Positions 23,748-31,744 of a stretch of DNA of 44,132 nt are shown here, in pieces. Source of the stretch: CAVIQK01 sp964613035. GTDB taxonomy: Bacteria; Bacillota; Clostridia; Christensenellales; DTU072. The stretch lies in contig CAZTFQ010000015.1 of the NCBI GenBank assembly GCA_964613035.1, positions 1-44,132 on the forward strand, read 5' to 3'. Within the stretch, counting starts at the first letter, position 1, and every line of letters starts with the position of its first letter. The position numbers and the translations under genes are program-made. Below the pieces are notes generated by a model. That model searched no databases and was not told the origin of the DNA. It worked only from the letters and a program-made list of their open reading frames with translations.

Positions 23748-25151
23748 ATGAAAACGGAAGAACGTATAAATAAAAACGACGCATCGACGCCGTTATCGAC
23801 GGAACAGGCATCTAAGACCTTTTGCAAAATTCAATCTATGGCGTTGATTGTGTTTTCCGCGGCACTCGTTCCTTATCTCGCATTCGTACTGATCGGAGCT
23901 CTGTCGGGCAAAGGCATCGTACTGTATCTGAAAATCAATTATTACGTCTTGGCTGCCATATCGGCGTTTTTATTGCTAATGCTTCCTCCGACGATATTCT
24001 ATCGATTGAAACATCTTCGCGAAAGCCACGTCAAAATCAAATTAAGCGTCCTTATGCCGCTATCGCTAATGTTATTCGCGCTGATATATACTACCGTAGC
24101 GACCTTCGTAAGAGGCTGCGACAAGACCTTATTGATAGGTAACAGTTATAACAAAGAAGGTCTGCTAACCGTATATATGTATGCGTTGTTTTTCCTGTCG
24201 GCATTCTTTACCACCGACCCGAAAGTGCGAAAAGCGGTTCTCATAACGGTTATATCGGTATCCGTAACGACTAGTTTAGTACTAATTGTGCTAAAAATAT
24301 TCAATGCGGGAGCCGACAATACCGTGCTCGCCAGAAAAATACTCAACGGACTGTTCAATAACAGCAATCACTGGGGATATTACGCGTCTTTCACTGCGAT
24401 AATATCGGCGTGCGGAATAATATATTCCGAAAAACGTCTCTATACGATATTGTCTTCGCTTGCGCTGATCGTTACCTTTACCGCGCTTCTCGTATCGCAT
24501 ACGCTGGGCTCCAACATCGCGTATTTATTAGGATTGTTTTTTATCTATATCACGTATTTTCTTAGCGGTAGAAAATTTTTATATAAGCTGATACTGCCGA
24601 TAGTCATATCCGTAGCGGTGATGCTGGTATCCGAATTGACGTCGTTTTCTACCATTATCGTAGAATATCTCGATCTTCTTAGCGATATAGGAGACGTAGC
24701 GCAATCCGGCGCGACGTCGGAATCCGGCGGTCAGGCAGGCAGCGGAAGAATGAAACTATGGCTGGGAGCGCTGGACGCTATCAAAAAATATCCGTGGCAA
24801 GGAAAAGGACTGGACGTCTACTACTCAAAAGATCTGTTCCCGTACGATATGCCTCACAACGAGTATCTCCAGATTGCGTCGGGAGTCGGAATACCTACGC
24901 TTGTTCTGTATCTGGCGGCAATAATGTACACGTTCTTCTACGCTCTATCCAAAAGAAAAAAGCTCACGTCGACCGCTCTAGTCTGTCTTACCGCAAGCTT
25001 CACCTATTGCGTATCGGCATTCTTCGGCAACACGTTCCATTATACGTATCCGTACTTCTTAATGAGTCTGGCTTTTTCTATACGAGAAATGGTCGATGCC
25101 GACGTCGAATACTTAAAAACGATTCCGACGTCCGCCGTATCGTCTTGTTAA
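23748..25151 (+). CDS. O-antigen ligase/Wzy-like polytopic membrane protein
   Basis: A membrane protein of 467 residues with about ten to twelve hydrophobic helices. The large extracytoplasmic loop before the last helices has the Wzy_C (PF04932) pattern GSGRMKLWLGALDAIKKYPW, GKGLD and PHNEYLQIASGVGIPTL. The family polymerises or ligates surface polysaccharide repeat units on the outer face of the membrane; in Gram-positive bacteria it usually belongs to capsule or exopolysaccharide synthesis. Here it is a lone plus-strand gene between two surface-protein transcription units, with no glycosyltransferases nearby. There is no SD; a GTG lies just before the chosen ATG. It ends before a bidirectional terminator. 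Confidence 0.82.
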   Translation: MKTEERINKNDASTPLSTEQASKTFCKIQSMALIVFSAALVPYLAFVLIGALSGKGIVLYLKINYYVLAAISAFLLLMLPPTIFYRLKHLRESHVKIKLSVLMPLSLMLFALIYTTVATFVRGCDKTLLIGNSYNKEGLLTVYMYALFFLSAFFTTDPKVRKAVLITVISVSVTTSLVLIVLKIFNAGADNTVLARKILNGLFNNSNHWGYYASFTAIISACGIIYSEKRLYTILSSLALIVTFTALLVSHTLGSNIAYLLGLFFIYITYFLSGRKFLYKLILPIVISVAVMLVSELTSFSTIIVEYLDLLSDIGDVAQSGATSESGGQAGSGRMKLWLGALDAIKKYPWQGKGLDVYYSKDLFPYDMPHNEYLQIASGVGIPTLVLYLAAIMYTFFYALSKRKKLTSTALVCLTASFTYCVSAFFGNTFHYTYPYFLMSLAFSIREMVDADVEYLKTIPTSAVSSC

Positions 25152-25225
25152 AAATCAACCTTAGCGTTACCTTCATTATTGCGATTTTTATTCACAACCT
25201 AAAACTATTATAATATATCGTGCAT

Positions 25226-25252
25226 AAAAAAACTTGCTTGCAAGTTTTTTTT
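25226..25252. terminator. Bidirectional terminator between convergent genes
   Basis: A-run, ACTTGC, TT, GCAAGT, T-run (eight T). The stem is symmetric, with A and T runs on both sides, so it can end both the plus-strand ligase-like transcript and the minus-strand surface-protein transcript. Confidence 0.88.
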
Positions 25253-25279
25253 AATCTCTTAGCATTTTCAATTAAATCG

Positions 25280-26245
25280 TCAACCGATGCCGTTGGTTAC
25301 GCTGAAAGTGAGGGACACGTTGGCACTCTCGCCTGCGCCGCCGCCGTTGTCGTCTCTTAAAAGGTTGCCGTCATACCAAACGACGAACTTAAACGCAACG
25401 CTCATTACTCTGTTGCCGTCGCTAAGCTCCGTATAATGAAAATCTTTATCGGTGTTAAATCTGATACTTGCGGATGTTTTCCAGACTCCGCTCTCCGAAG
25501 TACTAACGATAGGTTTAACGGAAGAAATATCGTTGCCTTTAACTATCTGACCGTGAGCGACGATGCTGTAATTGGTCTCGTCGTAAGTGGTTATCGCACC
25601 CAGCGTACCGAGATAATAGAACTCGGAATCGGACTTCTGACCGAAAACCGCGACTCTGAGTTTCTGATGATTGAGGGTCTTATTGACGGCGGAAAAGTCC
25701 GCTTTAATACTAATCAAGGCATTATTGTTGACGAATTCTTCACTTTCGCTGACGCAAGTGATGACGTCATACGGAGTACCGTCGGAAGGACTCTCCGTAG
25801 AAAGGACTGTATACGGCGACGCCTCGCTCGAGCCCGTTACGAAAACGTCTCCTTGCCCGGAGCCCTCGTTGCCTATGGACGCCGTTATGAATTGTGCGAT
25901 GAACTCTTCGTAAGTGACGCCGGAGGTCGGCTCGAAGGAATAATTGGGAATCATCGGGATCATACCGTCGGCTTGAGCTAAATTATTACTCGAAGAGCCC
26001 AATTTAGTCACCAAAACGTTGTCTGCGACGTCGCCCCAATAGAGACTTATATCTCCTTCTCCTTCCGTGGTCGCGGTAAAAGAACCGATCCCTGCCGTAA
26101 TGGAAGCGGACGTAGAAAACCAGGCGAACGTCGCCGTAGTCAATGCCATAACCAATACGATTATGCCTATGACGGTAGATAATCTGACAGTACCGTTAGA
26201 TAACTTCATATCCTCTTTTCTAAAACCCGACGTTGATTTTTTCAT
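25280..26245 (-). CDS. Secreted protein with SipW-type signal sequence
   Basis: A 321-residue protein. A basic N-terminus is followed by a hydrophobic core (about 22-39) and the motif ATFAWFSTSASITAG (about 38-52), the signature of SipW-processed TasA/camelysin-type precursors in clostridia. The mature part is Ser/Thr/Gly-rich and predicted beta, with KFVVWYDGN and the C-terminal SANVSLTFSVTNG resembling the end of TasA-like domains. It starts 2 bp after the degenerate-EAL gene and is the last gene of that unit, before the terminator. Export followed by SipW cleavage and fibre or surface-layer assembly is inferred. The specific role is unknown. Confidence 0.8.
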   Translation of the reverse strand: MKKSTSGFRKEDMKLSNGTVRLSTVIGIIVLVMALTTATFAWFSTSASITAGIGSFTATTEGEGDISLYWGDVADNVLVTKLGSSSNNLAQADGMIPMIPNYSFEPTSGVTYEEFIAQFITASIGNEGSGQGDVFVTGSSEASPYTVLSTESPSDGTPYDVITCVSESEEFVNNNALISIKADFSAVNKTLNHQKLRVAVFGQKSDSEFYYLGTLGAITTYDETNYSIVAHGQIVKGNDISSVKPIVSTSESGVWKTSASIRFNTDKDFHYTELSDGNRVMSVAFKFVVWYDGNLLRDDNGGGAGESANVSLTFSVTNGIG

Positions 26246-26247
26246 AT

Positions 26248-28101
26248 CTATTCCGTAACGTCGTCGATATTAACGACTTCTTCTGTTTCTCCGACGGTTT
26301 CGATTTCCGTAATTTCTACAAGTTCAACGACGTCGTCCGATTCGACGGAATCTTCGACCTCTTCTGAGAGCTCGGTAGCAATCGGCTCTTGCTCCTCGTC
26401 GACTTGTTCCGCGTTAACCGTTTTTTCATCGTCGGATTGTTTCGATTCCTCCGTCTCTTCAGCCTCGCCGGATTGTTTCTCTTCCGATATTTCTTCGGCG
26501 ACGACTTCTTCTATCGTTTCATCCGCCTCGACCGGTTCTTCGGGAGCTACGAGTAGATCTTCTACGACGACGTCATCGTCTTCCGCGACGACTTCTTCCT
26601 CTGAGATATCGCTCTCGTCGGCTTTATCGTTTTGCACGTCAGCGGATTTGATTTTTATATTTTTCGATTTTTTAGCTTTTTTCTCGGGGAGCGCGGAAGA
26701 ATATTCCTTAATGAGTCCTCTCGCGATGAGCTCTTCCGTAGACTCGTACGGCAGTCTGTAATCGACGTTTTGGGTCTCGAAAAAAGTTGCGCCTTTAGAC
26801 TCCAAAAGATTAACAGCCAATTTAAGCGCTCTGACCAAATCTTCCTTATCGCTCACGAAAATTTTCAGAGGCGTAGAGCCGTATATGTCGTCTCCGGTGA
26901 CGTCCTCGTCACCCGATTGGAAATATTCGGTCACGGGGAGATTGTAATAAACCACAAGGCAATTTTTGTCCGCTACGGCTATTCTCATGTAGTCGGAGCC
27001 TCGCCCCGAAATGAGCTCGAAATTCCACCCCACGGTAGAAATCACGTTGCGGTAAGAATGGACGGCATTTTTCAATGCGGTATAAAACATCCCGACCTTA
27101 TGCCCCGACTGAATCAATCGGGCGGTAAACGATTTACTCAGCGTAATCAAATTTTTGTCGTCGGCGGGGGAATCTATCGCGGACTCGTCGTAATTACGGT
27201 CGTACTCGTCGTAATCGGACTGTTTTTTATAATCGTCGGCATATTCGCCGCCTATCTCGAGATCTTTAGGTCTATTGCGATAATCGGCTACGATGCCCTT
27301 TTCTTCTTTTTCTATAGTCTGACAATAGGCGTCTCTGTCGACGACTTTTTTCTCGAAGATTTTACCTATATCGGAACAACCCCTGGCTATCGCGGCACCC
27401 GACATCGCATATATACCGGCGCGTCTGATCGCGTCTATTTTGTCGGGGTGGTCGACGCCGTTGGCGACCAATGCGACGGACTCCTTCTCTGAATATATTC
27501 TGAGCATCGAAATAGCGGAGTTTTTTCTGGAATAGGCATAAGAATCTTCCACAAAGTCTGCGTCTATGCGGAGATAATCGAAATGATAGTCGCACAGAAG
27601 ATTAAATTCCGCAGTATCCACGGTGAAATCCGTCACGGCTATTCTGAAGCCTCTTTTTCTTAAAATCTTAAGATAAGTATCCGCGGAATTTCCCACTCTC
27701 AAAAGGGTCACCGCCGAGAAAGTCAATATAATGCGCCCATAAGGCAATTCCATACTCTCCAGCTTGGCGCACAGCTCGGCGAACTTCTCGTCGCACGTCA
27801 AAAATCTGGACGATAACAGAAGAGAAAAAGACGGATCGAGGTCGTAATCTATTTTTGCTCTGTCCAAAGCTTCCGCAACGAGATCTATGGCTATGAAATT
27901 GAGAGTCTCGATGCGCTCGCTGTTTTCCGCGGCAAAGAAATATCCGCCAGGAGACATCAAACCGAGCTCCTCGTCGTTACACATAAGGAAAGAATCCAAA
28001 AAGAGAATCCTCCCCGTAATCACATCCTTGACGGGACGGAACGTAAGCGCGATCGGAGAATCGTCCGTATTAGCTGAAATTTTATAATTTTTTTCCGACA
28101 T
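26248..28101 (-). CDS. Degenerate EAL-domain protein with long acidic tail
   Basis: A 617-residue protein with no signal or membrane segment. Residues about 18-255 follow the EAL (c-di-GMP phosphodiesterase) fold pattern: FRPVKDVITGRILFLDSFLM, LGLMSPGGYFFAAE, GFRIAVTDFT, FDYLRIDADFV, VALVANGVD. The catalytic signatures are changed: EAL reads DSF, DDFG reads TDFT and EGVE reads NGVD, so phosphodiesterase activity is unlikely. Residues 300-480 form a second domain I do not recognise. Residues about 485-617 are an acidic Glu/Asp/Val/Ser-rich tail. It shares a transcript with a SipW-type substrate, so it may sense c-di-GMP or act as a scaffold for the surface system; both are inferences. Confidence 0.72.
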   Translation of the reverse strand: MSEKNYKISANTDDSPIALTFRPVKDVITGRILFLDSFLMCNDEELGLMSPGGYFFAAENSERIETLNFIAIDLVAEALDRAKIDYDLDPSFSLLLSSRFLTCDEKFAELCAKLESMELPYGRIILTFSAVTLLRVGNSADTYLKILRKRGFRIAVTDFTVDTAEFNLLCDYHFDYLRIDADFVEDSYAYSRKNSAISMLRIYSEKESVALVANGVDHPDKIDAIRRAGIYAMSGAAIARGCSDIGKIFEKKVVDRDAYCQTIEKEEKGIVADYRNRPKDLEIGGEYADDYKKQSDYDEYDRNYDESAIDSPADDKNLITLSKSFTARLIQSGHKVGMFYTALKNAVHSYRNVISTVGWNFELISGRGSDYMRIAVADKNCLVVYYNLPVTEYFQSGDEDVTGDDIYGSTPLKIFVSDKEDLVRALKLAVNLLESKGATFFETQNVDYRLPYESTEELIARGLIKEYSSALPEKKAKKSKNIKIKSADVQNDKADESDISEEEVVAEDDDVVVEDLLVAPEEPVEADETIEEVVAEEISEEKQSGEAEETEESKQSDDEKTVNAEQVDEEQEPIATELSEEVEDSVESDDVVELVEITEIETVGETEEVVNIDDVTE

Positions 28102-28211
28102 CTAGCCCCTCTTCTTGGATTGTTGCTCTATCCGACGATAATTATCGCGGGATAGACTTATCATTATCATTATGTTATTGTAAATCATAAGTAAATAATG
28201 TGCAATACTTG

Positions 28212-28240
28212 TGTATACTAATTTCACACAGTTTACACAA
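28212..28240 (-). promoter_or_regulatory. Promoter of the EAL-like/SipW-substrate unit with GTGTGAAA box
   Basis: Minus strand: TTGTGT (28235-28240), 17 nt, TATACA (28212-28217). The spacer contains GTGTGAAA. TTGTGTA and TACACAA (28209-28215, 28234-28240) form a 7-bp inverted repeat around it. A 5' leader of about 100 nt would follow. Confidence 0.55.
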
Positions 28241-28305
28241 AACTACATAAAATTTTACTTTTATTTTTCGCAATGCAAGAGCAATCTTATGCTCCGATGC
28301 ATCTA

Positions 28306-29016
28306 TTACGCGCTCTTCTTGCTTGCGGAGGCAATGATTTTTATACTCATTCCGAGATATGCTTCGTCGATAGCGTCGTCGGTTACGGCAAATGCCACCG
28401 CAACGTAGACTGCCGTATCGCCGTTTTTGTCTATCGATATCGCGCACGTCGGCTTATCGGAGACGTTCTTCCATTCGCTCGGCGACGGCGAAGTATCGGT
28501 AGTCTCGGCATAATGAATGCCTGTAATTTTATCAGAATCGCTTTCGTCAAAAGAGATAAACTGAAGCATAATATCGGACTTGATACGCGTGAGCACGTTA
28601 TTATCGGAAGTTCCGCTACTCTCACCGTCGAGAACGTCAAAATCGTTAATCGTTATGTTCCATTCTTGAGCTTCTCCGGCGAAATTGGTTACGTTTATCG
28701 GAATCTTGGCTATCACGTACGCGACGCGTCCGTCGAATGTGTTGTACTGCTCTGCACCCTCGGCTCCGTAGACGACTTTTTCTCCGTTACTCTGTAAGTC
28801 GTCCTTGGCGACGGATCCGCCGTAATCCAACACGGGATCTACTGCTATGTCGGACAGATTGATAGAATAAGAGTCGTAAGTCTGAACATGGATATTACTC
28901 TTATTGTTATCGCTGAGGGTATACCAAGCAAAAGTCGACACGCTGAATGTCAGCACGACTAACAAGACGGCTATTAAAAACATTGTCAACTTACCGTTTT
29001 TACCGTTACTTGCCAT
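28306..29016 (-). CDS. Secreted protein with SipW-type signal sequence
   Basis: The protein has 236 residues from the ATG at 29016, which overlaps the upstream stop codon by 1 nt (TGATG), pointing to translational coupling; a GTG three codons earlier is less likely. A hydrophobic core (about 10-28) is followed by VSTFAWYTLSDNN, the SipW-type cleavage region. The mature part (about 205 residues) is acidic, with strands such as VAYVIAKIPINVTNFAG and TAVYVAVAFAVTDDA, consistent with a TasA/camelysin-like beta-sandwich. It is the third gene of the operon starting at 30663. A role as surface or fibre subunit is inferred. Confidence 0.78.
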   Translation of the reverse strand: MASNGKNGKLTMFLIAVLLVVLTFSVSTFAWYTLSDNNKSNIHVQTYDSYSINLSDIAVDPVLDYGGSVAKDDLQSNGEKVVYGAEGAEQYNTFDGRVAYVIAKIPINVTNFAGEAQEWNITINDFDVLDGESSGTSDNNVLTRIKSDIMLQFISFDESDSDKITGIHYAETTDTSPSPSEWKNVSDKPTCAISIDKNGDTAVYVAVAFAVTDDAIDEAYLGMSIKIIASASKKSA

Positions 29017-29753
29017 CAGTTCCACCCCGCAAAAGCATTAGCTCCGCATTTAAAATTAGAAGGAAGCGATTTTTTCTTCGTTCCTGCGATCCATACTTCC
29101 GTATCTGACGTAACACTGCGCGCGAACGCACGCGCACCTATATTTAATTCTTGTCCGCAATCGCCGACGAATGCAAGTCTTGTGAGCTTAAGTCCAGAAA
29201 AACATCCTCTACCGATAGACGTTATGGTCGAAGGTATTTCTATCACCGTAATAGCGGAAGTCGAAGAAGTCGAAGTGATGCCCGATATCGCGGTAACGCT
29301 GACATCTGTATTGTTTATCTTAATCTTAGACGGGATATACAGAGCCGAAATATTGCCGCGATAACCGGTAATTTCCACGTAAGCACCGTCTTGCAGAGTC
29401 AAGGTAGCCCCACTAGACGTTGTGTCGAAAGTCAAGATACCGTCAGAGAAACTTCTCGAATAGTTCATAAGATCTATCGTATCATTGCCGTTATGAAGGG
29501 TAAAATCCAGATACTTAAGGCAAGGATTATAAGAACCTCTGTCTACGGAGCCCGACGGAACGGACGTACCCGATGAAGAGTCTTTTTTTGTCAAAAAGTA
29601 GACCTGATCGGAAGAAGTTTCCGTTTTTCCGATGCTGTCCGCTTCCCAAAACGAGAAGCTCTCGCCGGAACCGAAAAAGGTAATCGACATAACGGCAATC
29701 ACTGCGATAAGAAGTATAGATACGGAAAATAGACAGACGGAGCGCTTGTTCAT
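29016..29753 (-). CDS. Secreted protein with a short BspA-type leucine-rich repeat region
   Basis: A 245-residue protein with an N-terminal signal anchor or signal peptide (about 5-26), a Ser/Thr-rich region, and from about residue 140 BspA-like (LRR_5) repeats: VIEIPSTITSIGRGCFSGLKLTRL and NIGARAFARS. The C-terminus ends in CGANAFAGWN, itself a partial repeat. BspA-type repeats mediate binding to host proteins or other surface molecules in known examples. The gene sits between two SipW-type substrates, 1 nt after the first and overlapping the next by 1 nt, with SD GGAGG 9 nt from the ATG. A large BspA-like lipoprotein gene lies at 41496. Function is inferred only from the repeats. Confidence 0.75.
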   Translation of the reverse strand: MNKRSVCLFSVSILLIAVIAVMSITFFGSGESFSFWEADSIGKTETSSDQVYFLTKKDSSSGTSVPSGSVDRGSYNPCLKYLDFTLHNGNDTIDLMNYSRSFSDGILTFDTTSSGATLTLQDGAYVEITGYRGNISALYIPSKIKINNTDVSVTAISGITSTSSTSAITVIEIPSTITSIGRGCFSGLKLTRLAFVGDCGQELNIGARAFARSVTSDTEVWIAGTKKKSLPSNFKCGANAFAGWN

Positions 29754-29754
29754 A

Positions 29755-30663
29755 TTATTTATCCTCCGTCACTTCTATCTCGAAGTTGAACCATGCGCCC
29801 ATATAATCCGTCGAGGAGTACTTAAAAGCGGAATTATCGTCGGCAGAATATCTAATGGCGATAATAACTTCCGTAGAAGACGCGGCACCCGAAGTAGCCG
29901 TGGGAGAAATTGTCAACGGCTCCGTAGTCGACCACGTCTCCTCTGCGGGAAATTCATACTCAGGATTTATCTTATTATCGACAATATACTCGTCCTCGTC
30001 GGAAAGAATAGTATACCCGAGTTGAAATTGATCGTTTTCTCCCTTTTCTTCCTTTCCGAGATGTCCTACTTTAACGGGAGAACCGCTCTTATCGGAATAG
30101 ATAAACGCACCGTTGACACTGTATTCAAGCGTCTCGGTCGTACCCGAAGAATTTTTCTCGGTCAAGATCAAAGTACCGTCTTTTAGCTCATAATTGTAAT
30201 TATCGGAGTCTATACCGTCTATCACGAAGGGTTTCTCCGACTTAGAGATTGCTTTATAAATATTAACTGCGTTGATTTTGAAAGTAACCTGTTTATCGGT
30301 TGTGGCGGAATTGTTGAGGGTAACGGAATAATACGTCGTGTAAACGTAATCTTTGCTATTCGAATAACTATCGACGACCGAGCCGCTTTTTTCTCCGCTC
30401 GTGTAGACGCCCGTCTCGCCTTGATACTTACTCCTACCGTAAGGATCCGTCAAAACTCGCACGTCGGAAATATAGAGTCGTCCGTCCGAGTAATCTTTAT
30501 CGCTATAAACGAAGCTGACGTCGGAAGCGTCGGGCTTAGCTGCGGTTACGGTTACGGGACCTGCGGAGACACGAGTATTGGAAGAATACCACGCGAAAGA
30601 TACGCCCAGTAAAATCACGACGAGAATAATCGTAGACATGACCAAGAAGTATTGCTTCTTCAT
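29755..30663 (-). CDS. Secreted protein with SipW-type signal sequence
   Basis: A 302-residue protein and the first gene of a three-gene operon. The signal core (about 5-22) leads into GVSFAWYSSNTRVSAG (about 20-35), typical of SipW-type precursors. The mature region is rich in Tyr, Ser and Asp, with predicted strands (YVYTTYYSVTLNNSATTDK, VTFKINAVNIY) and a C-terminus YMGAWFNFEIEVTEDK that looks like the final strand of TasA-like domains. The start has AGGAG at a good distance. Surface or fibre subunit by inference. Confidence 0.8.
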   Translation of the reverse strand: MKKQYFLVMSTIILVVILLGVSFAWYSSNTRVSAGPVTVTAAKPDASDVSFVYSDKDYSDGRLYISDVRVLTDPYGRSKYQGETGVYTSGEKSGSVVDSYSNSKDYVYTTYYSVTLNNSATTDKQVTFKINAVNIYKAISKSEKPFVIDGIDSDNYNYELKDGTLILTEKNSSGTTETLEYSVNGAFIYSDKSGSPVKVGHLGKEEKGENDQFQLGYTILSDEDEYIVDNKINPEYEFPAEETWSTTEPLTISPTATSGAASSTEVIIAIRYSADDNSAFKYSSTDYMGAWFNFEIEVTEDK

Positions 30664-30709
30664 TCTCCGCTCCTAAAAAATTTCACAAGCGATTGTGCTC
30701 ACGTAAGCA

Positions 30710-30737
30710 ATATTAATACTAAATATAGTGAAGTCAA
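30710..30737 (-). promoter_or_regulatory. Promoter of the three-gene surface operon with TTTCAC boxes
   Basis: Minus strand: TTGACT (30732-30737), 16 nt, TAATAT (30710-30715). Plus-strand TTTCAC boxes lie nearby at 30681, 30764 and 30785, and a related TTTTACTGTAATTTT repeats the pattern of 30785-30800 about 50 bp upstream. A small CACAA-GCGA-TTGTG hairpin lies in the leader near the SD. Confidence 0.6.
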
Positions 30738-30894
30738 ATATAGTAGTTATGTTTTCAAAAGTATTTCACAATGTAAAAGAAAAATTTCACTGTAATTTAA
30801 TATTCTTCTCAAATTAAACATAAAATATTTTTGAAAATTTTACTGTAATTTTTTGAAAAATCGGCATAGGTATCGGCTTAATTCTCTTTTCGTA
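30738..30894. other. Intergenic AT-rich region between divergent units
   Basis: This is part of the 386-bp gap between the surface operon and the GNAT gene. It is AT-rich with several TTTCAC/TTTTAC boxes and A/T tracts, and I see no ORF with an SD in it. The rest of the gap is the GNAT promoter, leader ORF and attenuator described separately. Confidence 0.6.
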
Positions 30895-30923
30895 TTGTCA
30901 AAGACCATAAAGTCTGTTATGAT
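30895..30923 (+). promoter_or_regulatory. Promoter of the GNAT acetyltransferase leader
   Basis: TTGTCA (30895-30900), 17 nt, TATGAT (30918-30923). Transcription would start near 30930, giving a leader of about 120 nt. Confidence 0.8.
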
Positions 30924-30948
30924 ATAAGAAAAAAAACGGAGTGCTTGT

Positions 30949-30981
30949 TTGAAAAAACTCAACCATCCGGAGACCGTCTGA
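30949..30981 (+). CDS. Putative 10-residue leader peptide of the GNAT gene
   Basis: An ORF of TTG, nine sense codons and TGA, encoding MKKLNHPETV if the TTG is read as Met. It has an SD GGAG (30938-30941) with 7 nt spacing, as good as that of many genes here. Its last codons contain GACCGT (30972-30977), the 5' arm of the first stem of the attenuator, so a ribosome on the leader would open that stem. It is too short for standard gene callers and has no homologue that I recognise. Confidence 0.6.
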   Translation: MKKLNHPETV

Positions 30982-31040
30982 AGCCGAGAGGCTACGGTCA
31001 ATCCAGCCTCTCGGATATTAAAAACATTAAATACCGGAGG
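30972..31040 (+). promoter_or_regulatory. Putative translational attenuator controlling the GNAT gene
   Basis: Three pairings exclude each other in order. Stem A: GACCGT (30972-30977) plus AGCC (30982-30985), GAGA tetraloop, GGCT (30990-30993) plus ACGGTC (30994-30999), 10 bp with one 4-nt bulge. Stem B: CCGAGAGGCT (30984-30993) with AGCCTCTCGG (31005-31014), perfect 10 bp. Stem C: CCTCTCGG (31007-31014) with CCGGAGG (31034-31040), 7 bp with one bulged base, which hides the GNAT Shine-Dalgarno. If A forms, C can form and translation is off; if a ribosome occupies the leader ORF, B replaces A and frees the SD. This is the logic of ermC and cat leaders. A ligand-binding riboswitch is an alternative. 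Confidence 0.65.
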
Positions 31041-31049
31041 TTAAAAAAA

Positions 31050-31637
31050 ATGAATAAAAATTATGTTATTCGCCCCGAGAGGAGCGAAGATTATATTACC
31101 GTGGAAAAGCTTACGAGAGAAGCGTTTTTCAATGTATATCGACCGGGGTGTCTTGAGCACTACGTCTTGCATCAATTCCGCAACGATCCCGACTTTATAC
31201 CGGAATTATCCCTAGTCCTAGAAACGGACGGAAGAATTATAGCTCACGTAATGTACGCTAAAGCGGAAATTAAAAAATCTTCAGGAAAAAGCGTGCAAAT
31301 TGCGACGTTCGGTCCATTCTCGGTATTACCGAAGTTTCAAAAGCAAGGATACGGGGAAGCTCTTTTAAGGCACTCTTTCACTCTAGTCCGTGCGGCGTCG
31401 ATACTTGCTATCGCTATAGAGGGCGACTACGATTATTACAAAAAGTACGGGTTTGTCAAAGGTAAAGACATAGGAATAATATATCAAGATGACCCGACGG
31501 CGGATTACTTTTTGATAAAGGAACTCGAGGACGGATTCATCTCCTCTAACAGCGGTAGCTACACCGATCCTCGGGGGTACTTCGTAGACGAAGCTTCGGC
31601 TATATCGTACGGAGAATATCTCGACGCGATGAACTAG
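31050..31637 (+). CDS. GNAT family N-acetyltransferase (YhbS-like)
   Basis: A 195-residue acetyl-CoA-dependent N-acetyltransferase. The start is the ATG at 31050, which has GGAGG 9 nt upstream; an in-frame extension to 30945 would run through the attenuator and is rejected. Seen: N-terminal IRPERSEDYITVEKLTREAF, YRPGCLEHYVLHQ, PDFIPELSLV, and the acetyl-CoA loop LPKFQKQGYGEALLRHSF (motif A, Q/R-x-x-G-x-G/A type). The C-terminal YYKKYGFVKGKD is the usual GNAT end of strand 5/helix 4. The substrate is not predictable. The attenuator-like leader suggests induction by a translation inhibitor or by slow translation, which raises the possibility of an antibiotic- or toxin-modifying role. Confidence 0.9.
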   Translation: MNKNYVIRPERSEDYITVEKLTREAFFNVYRPGCLEHYVLHQFRNDPDFIPELSLVLETDGRIIAHVMYAKAEIKKSSGKSVQIATFGPFSVLPKFQKQGYGEALLRHSFTLVRAASILAIAIEGDYDYYKKYGFVKGKDIGIIYQDDPTADYFLIKELEDGFISSNSGSYTDPRGYFVDEASAISYGEYLDAMN

Positions 31638-31744
31638 CAATCACATGCACATCAAAAATTAAAACAAACTTTACAAATACCTCAAAAAAACGGTGTAGAA
31701 AAATATTACTTTTGATAAAAACGACTAACAAAATAATCTCTTGT

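Noticed and set aside
30945..31049. N-terminal extension of the GNAT protein to a TTG at 30945
   Set aside because: The ATG at 31050 has a GGAGG SD, the family N-terminus begins there, and the extension would code through the hairpins of the leader.
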